DNA of 9,717 nucleotides, from assembly GCA_937927985.1 (NCBI GenBank), contig CALFWH010000101.1, positions 1 through 9,717 on the forward strand, given 5' to 3'. The stretch is from an uncultured bacterium. Its GTDB lineage: Bacteria; DRYD01. The position numbers were made by a program, and so were the translations under genes. The notes below the pieces were generated by a model that searched no databases, was not told where the DNA came from, and worked only from the letters and a program-made list of their open reading frames with translations. Of the stretch, positions 7,156 through 9,717 are shown piece after piece. Numbering within the stretch: position 1 is the first letter of the stretch; each line of letters opens with the position of its first letter.

Positions 7156-7890
7156 CTAAAAAAACATTTTTTTGAGAAAATCCAAGGCAGCTTGTTTTTC
7201 GGATTCTTTTTTGGTTTTACCAAACCCCGAACTAACTTCCACATCGTTATAATAAGCAATTGTAAAAAAACCTTCGTTATTTTTTTCAATTACGAAATAT
7301 TTAGGTAGTTGTAATCCCTTCTTTTGTAAAAGAGATTGTAAAAAACCTTTCCAATCGAAAATATTCTCAATAATTTCAGACATATAAATATTAAAAACTT
7401 TTAATATTATCTCATTAAAAAACTTTTTTACAGGATAAATAGATTTTGAATCCACATAAATAGATCCAATTAAAGCTTCAATAACATCGGAGTAATTCTT
7501 TATATTAGCACTATTTGCACCCAAACTTTCATAATTAAAAACCAAATACTGTACTAAATCTAAATATTCAAATACCTTATACAAAGTAAAATAGTTTACA
7601 ATCAATGTTTTATAACTAGATAAACTATCTTCAGTAAAAGTAGGATACTTATTAAAGACGTACTCCGAGGCAATATAATTTAATATTCCATCCCCCAAAA
7701 ATTCTAACCTTTCATTATTTTCAAGTAAAACTTTTGAATCTCCTATGGTTAATTCCATAGGATTTTTAAACAAAGAAGAATGCAAAAAAACTTGAATCAA
7801 TAGAAATTTATTACTAAAAACATAATTTATTCTCTCTTGTATTTTATCTAAATCTTGCCATATTTTCATTATTTTCTGCATTTTTAACAC
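7156..7890 (-). CDS. rnc: Ribonuclease III
   Basis: Double-strand-specific endoribonuclease that matures rRNA precursors and cleaves structured mRNAs; it acts as a homodimer in the cytosol. The catalytic domain carries the signature NNERLEFLGDGIL (58-70) with Glu60, Glu63 and Asp67, and the second acidic pair in YSDVIEALIGSIYVD (133-147; Asp135, Glu138). A complete double-stranded-RNA-binding domain follows from about 178 to 244, with LQSLLQKKG, P196-Y198, SGFGKTKKESEKQAA (221-235). At 244 residues it is full length and all metal ligands are present. The longest frame starts at GTG (7890), 13 nt after the kinase stop. In-frame ATGs at 7881 and 7869 are equally plausible, and the latter gives an N-terminus closer to the family norm. 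No Shine-Dalgarno decides between them. The close spacing to the kinase gene suggests co-transcription. Confidence 0.95.
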   Translation of the reverse strand: MLKMQKIMKIWQDLDKIQERINYVFSNKFLLIQVFLHSSLFKNPMELTIGDSKVLLENNERLEFLGDGILNYIASEYVFNKYPTFTEDSLSSYKTLIVNYFTLYKVFEYLDLVQYLVFNYESLGANSANIKNYSDVIEALIGSIYVDSKSIYPVKKFFNEIILKVFNIYMSEIIENIFDWKGFLQSLLQKKGLQLPKYFVIEKNNEGFFTIAYYNDVEVSSGFGKTKKESEKQAALDFLKKMFF

Positions 7891-7903
7891 TAAATTTTCA
7901 ATT

Positions 7904-8773
7904 TTATATTAAAGTCAACTCTTTTTTTATTTCTTGTAAAATTGAGTTATATTTTTTTAATTGTTGAATAAAAAATGGTTTGTTTTTGTGAATAGAAAGG
8001 AAAGCGAAAGCTCCTAGAACTTGCACTAACCTCTGAATTTTATAATATCTATAGAAATACCCGAATTTCGATAAATGAGAATTAATTTTAAAATAAAAAT
8101 CTATTACAGAATTTTTAATTTTTAAAGGAAGTAAAACATAAGGATCCTCAACTAAAGAAGCTAAATCATATAAAAAATTCCCTATTTTCATCCCCTGAAA
8201 ATCAATAAAATAAGGTTTATTTTTATAAAAAATAATATTAGTAGATTGTAAATCTCGATGAATCAGATTAAAATGTTCCTTAAAAACATTAAAACAATTA
8301 CTAATTACTACCTCTGAATAGTTTAACCATCTGTTTATTTTTACATAACCAAGGTAATTAATTAAAAAATTTTCAATAAAATATTTCCATTCCCATCTAA
8401 GTAAATCTAAATCAAAAAAACTAAATAATCCACCGTAAATTATTGACTTTTTTTTAACATTATGAATTTTGGATATTTCCTTTACAATCTGATAGTATTT
8501 GTTAGTTAACCAATCCTCAGTAATCCTAAAACCTTTTTTTTGTAAGGAATTAAAAAAATTTTCTCCTAAGTTCTGGATTACAGCAAAATAAATATTCTCA
8601 TTTAAGTTTTTTAGTTTTGGTAAATATAGCTTTGGTACATTTATTGAATTTTTCTGTAAAAATTTTAAAATTTTTATATAGTTTATCAAACTTTGTTTAT
8701 CAGGATCAATTAATACAACTTTATTGTGTATAACTAAAAATATTCTATTACTTCCACTTTGAATAACTTTCAT
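7904..8773 (-). CDS. AmgK/COG3178-like small-molecule kinase (aminoglycoside phosphotransferase fold)
   Basis: A 289-residue cytosolic kinase-fold protein. The N-terminal lobe opens with SGSNRIFLVI (6-15), matching the GS-R glycine loop of this family, followed by INVPKLY (44-50) and AVIQNLGENFFNSL (64-77), the usual hinge with an acidic or polar residue before LG. The catalytic loop is IHRDLQSTNIIF (171-182) with Asp174 and Asn179. The metal site is FIDFQGMKIGNFLYDLASLVEDPY (from 189), and QRLVQVLGAFAFLS (247-260) is a C-terminal block typical of the COG3178 group. The DFQ motif and the YDLASL-DPY block are what tie it to AmgK, the anomeric N-acetylmuramate/N-acetylglucosamine kinase of cell-wall recycling, rather than to antibiotic-resistance kinases. 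The substrate is inferred, not shown, and the MurU partner is not in the window. The ATG comes 9 nt after the gspF/pilC stop with only a weak Shine-Dalgarno, so it is probably in the same operon. Confidence 0.8.
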   Translation of the reverse strand: MKVIQSGSNRIFLVIHNKVVLIDPDKQSLINYIKILKFLQKNSINVPKLYLPKLKNLNENIYFAVIQNLGENFFNSLQKKGFRITEDWLTNKYYQIVKEISKIHNVKKKSIIYGGLFSFFDLDLLRWEWKYFIENFLINYLGYVKINRWLNYSEVVISNCFNVFKEHFNLIHRDLQSTNIIFYKNKPYFIDFQGMKIGNFLYDLASLVEDPYVLLPLKIKNSVIDFYFKINSHLSKFGYFYRYYKIQRLVQVLGAFAFLSIHKNKPFFIQQLKKYNSILQEIKKELTLI

Positions 8774-8782
8774 CTGAAAAAT

Positions 8783-9717
8783 TTAGCGCATAATTTTTGA
8801 TGGTAGAATAAATATAGGTAAATATAGTGAAAGTAATATAAAAAAGATAAAAAAGCCTATTATTACAATAAGTAAAGGTTCAATCATTTTCATGATCCTT
8901 TCAATTAATATTTCCATTTCTCTTGTATAGAATCTATCAGCTTCTTCTAGCATTTTATATATATTACCACTTTTTTCACCTGTTATTAGCATTTGTTCAA
9001 CCATGGGTTCAAAAAGATTAGTATTTATCAAACTTTCACTCAATCTTTTACCTTGTTCAATACTATCTATTACTTCTTGAATTTTATTTATAAAAATACT
9101 ACTTGTAGTAGCATTAGCAGACATTTTTAAAGCTGGTATTATCAAAATACCATTATTTAAAATAATGCTTAAAGATTTAAAAAAAATAGAGCAATAATAA
9201 AACTTCAAAGCATTAGAAATTAAAGGAATCTTAAATAAAAAAATTTCCAGATTTCTTCTGAAATCAAAATTTTTCCATAAGTAAACAATCAATCCCATAA
9301 TTCCATATTTAATAACATAAAGAATAATTCCAAATTTAAAATTTAGATTAAATAGGCTTATATTTTTATTGTATAAATCTGATAATTCAATCATCCATAT
9401 GGTAATAGCTGGTAAATCTTTATAAACTTTTTGGGTACCTAATATTTGGATAAATATTTCTTTAAATTTGGGTACTACGAAAAACATAGCTAAGGCCCAA
9501 ACAGCTAAAACAGCAAATATAACAAATACTGGATAAATAATAGCATTAACTAATCTTATCCTTAAAGATAAGGAGTACTCATAGTAGTTAGACAAGCTAT
9601 CAAACACTTTATAAAGAGTACCACTAGTTTCCCCTACCTTAACCATATTAACAAATAAACTACCAAATAAATTTTCATACGAATAAAAAGATTTATAAAA
9701 ACTAATTCCTAATTGTA
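8783..9717 (-). CDS. GspF/PilC-family inner-membrane platform protein, C-terminal three quarters
   Basis: Polytopic platform protein of a type II secretion, type IV pilus or competence machine; it sits in the inner membrane above the assembly ATPase. The frame stays open to the right edge, giving 310 visible residues of a family of about 400, so roughly the first 90 are missing. The internal Met at 9646 is not the start: the codons before it (QLGISFYKSFYSYENLFGS) are in frame and belong to the first domain. The visible part has the end of domain 1 (FVNMVKVGETSGTL), membrane segments near visible residues 62-82, 128-147 and 280-304, and a complete second domain (about 171-305) with SANA, GKRLSESL, the TGEKSG repeat of the first-domain motif, and IEPLLIVIIGFF followed by LYLPIF. 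The two-fold internal repeat is diagnostic. No pilin, ATPase or secretin gene is visible, so the machine type is undecided. Confidence 0.92.
   Translation of the reverse strand, partial: QLGISFYKSFYSYENLFGSLFVNMVKVGETSGTLYKVFDSLSNYYEYSLSLRIRLVNAIIYPVFVIFAVLAVWALAMFFVVPKFKEIFIQILGTQKVYKDLPAITIWMIELSDLYNKNISLFNLNFKFGIILYVIKYGIMGLIVYLWKNFDFRRNLEIFLFKIPLISNALKFYYCSIFFKSLSIILNNGILIIPALKMSANATTSSIFINKIQEVIDSIEQGKRLSESLINTNLFEPMVEQMLITGEKSGNIYKMLEEADRFYTREMEILIERIMKMIEPLLIVIIGFFIFFILLSLYLPIFILPSKIMR

Noticed and set aside
7104..7289. Minus-strand open frame overlapping the 3' end of rnc in another frame
   Set aside because: It covers the conserved double-stranded-RNA-binding domain of rnc out of frame. 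The rnc frame is intact to its stop, so there is no frameshift to explain.
7904..8773. Reading the kinase as an antibiotic-resistance aminoglycoside phosphotransferase
   Set aside because: The DFQG and YDLASL-DPY blocks and the C-terminal QRLVQVLGAF segment fit the COG3178/AmgK group, and the housekeeping context shows no mobile element.

Overview
The window is a strongly AT-rich stretch of bacterial chromosome (roughly a quarter to 30% G+C by eye). Every supportable gene lies on the minus strand, so it reads right to left as one dense co-directional run. I see no RNA genes, insertion sequences, CRISPR arrays, phage genes or long repeats. The genes are ordinary chromosomal housekeeping and metabolic genes. 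Codon choice is biased throughout to A/T-ending codons, and two genes need TTG starts. The MEP isoprenoid pathway (dxs), a SEDS cell-wall polymerase and a GspF/PilC-type membrane protein all point to a bacterium. They do not identify the phylum, and I do not assign one.

Right to left, in transcription order: (1) a GspF/PilC-family inner-membrane protein of a type II secretion, type IV pilus or competence system, cut by the right edge; (2) a small-molecule kinase of the aminoglycoside-phosphotransferase fold, resembling the AmgK / COG3178 group; (3) ribonuclease III (rnc); (4) 1-deoxy-D-xylulose-5-phosphate synthase (dxs), after the longest gap in the window (127 bp); (5) glutamate formimidoyltransferase (ftcD-like); (6) L-glutamate gamma-semialdehyde (1-pyrroline-5-carboxylate) dehydrogenase (rocA/pruA); (7) ribose-phosphate pyrophosphokinase (prs); (8) a SEDS-family protein, FtsW or RodA, more like FtsW; (9) the start of an unrecognised basic protein, cut by the left edge.

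Spacing and ribosome-binding sites suggest translational units. dxs, rocA and prs each have a clear Shine-Dalgarno sequence. ftcD and ftsW begin 4-10 and 5 nt after the preceding stop, with weak or non-ATG starts and no good Shine-Dalgarno, so they are probably translated by coupling. Two adjacent enzymes, FtcD and RocA, both release L-glutamate, and the next gene makes PRPP. This gives a loose amino-acid/one-carbon/nucleotide theme, flanked by envelope genes (pilus or secretion, FtsW, possibly amino-sugar recycling).

I did not find a convincing novel system. The items most worth a second look are the unknown left-edge gene, the AmgK-like kinase without a visible MurU partner, the altered ATP-site motif in Prs, and the FtcD-RocA pairing without histidine-degradation genes.
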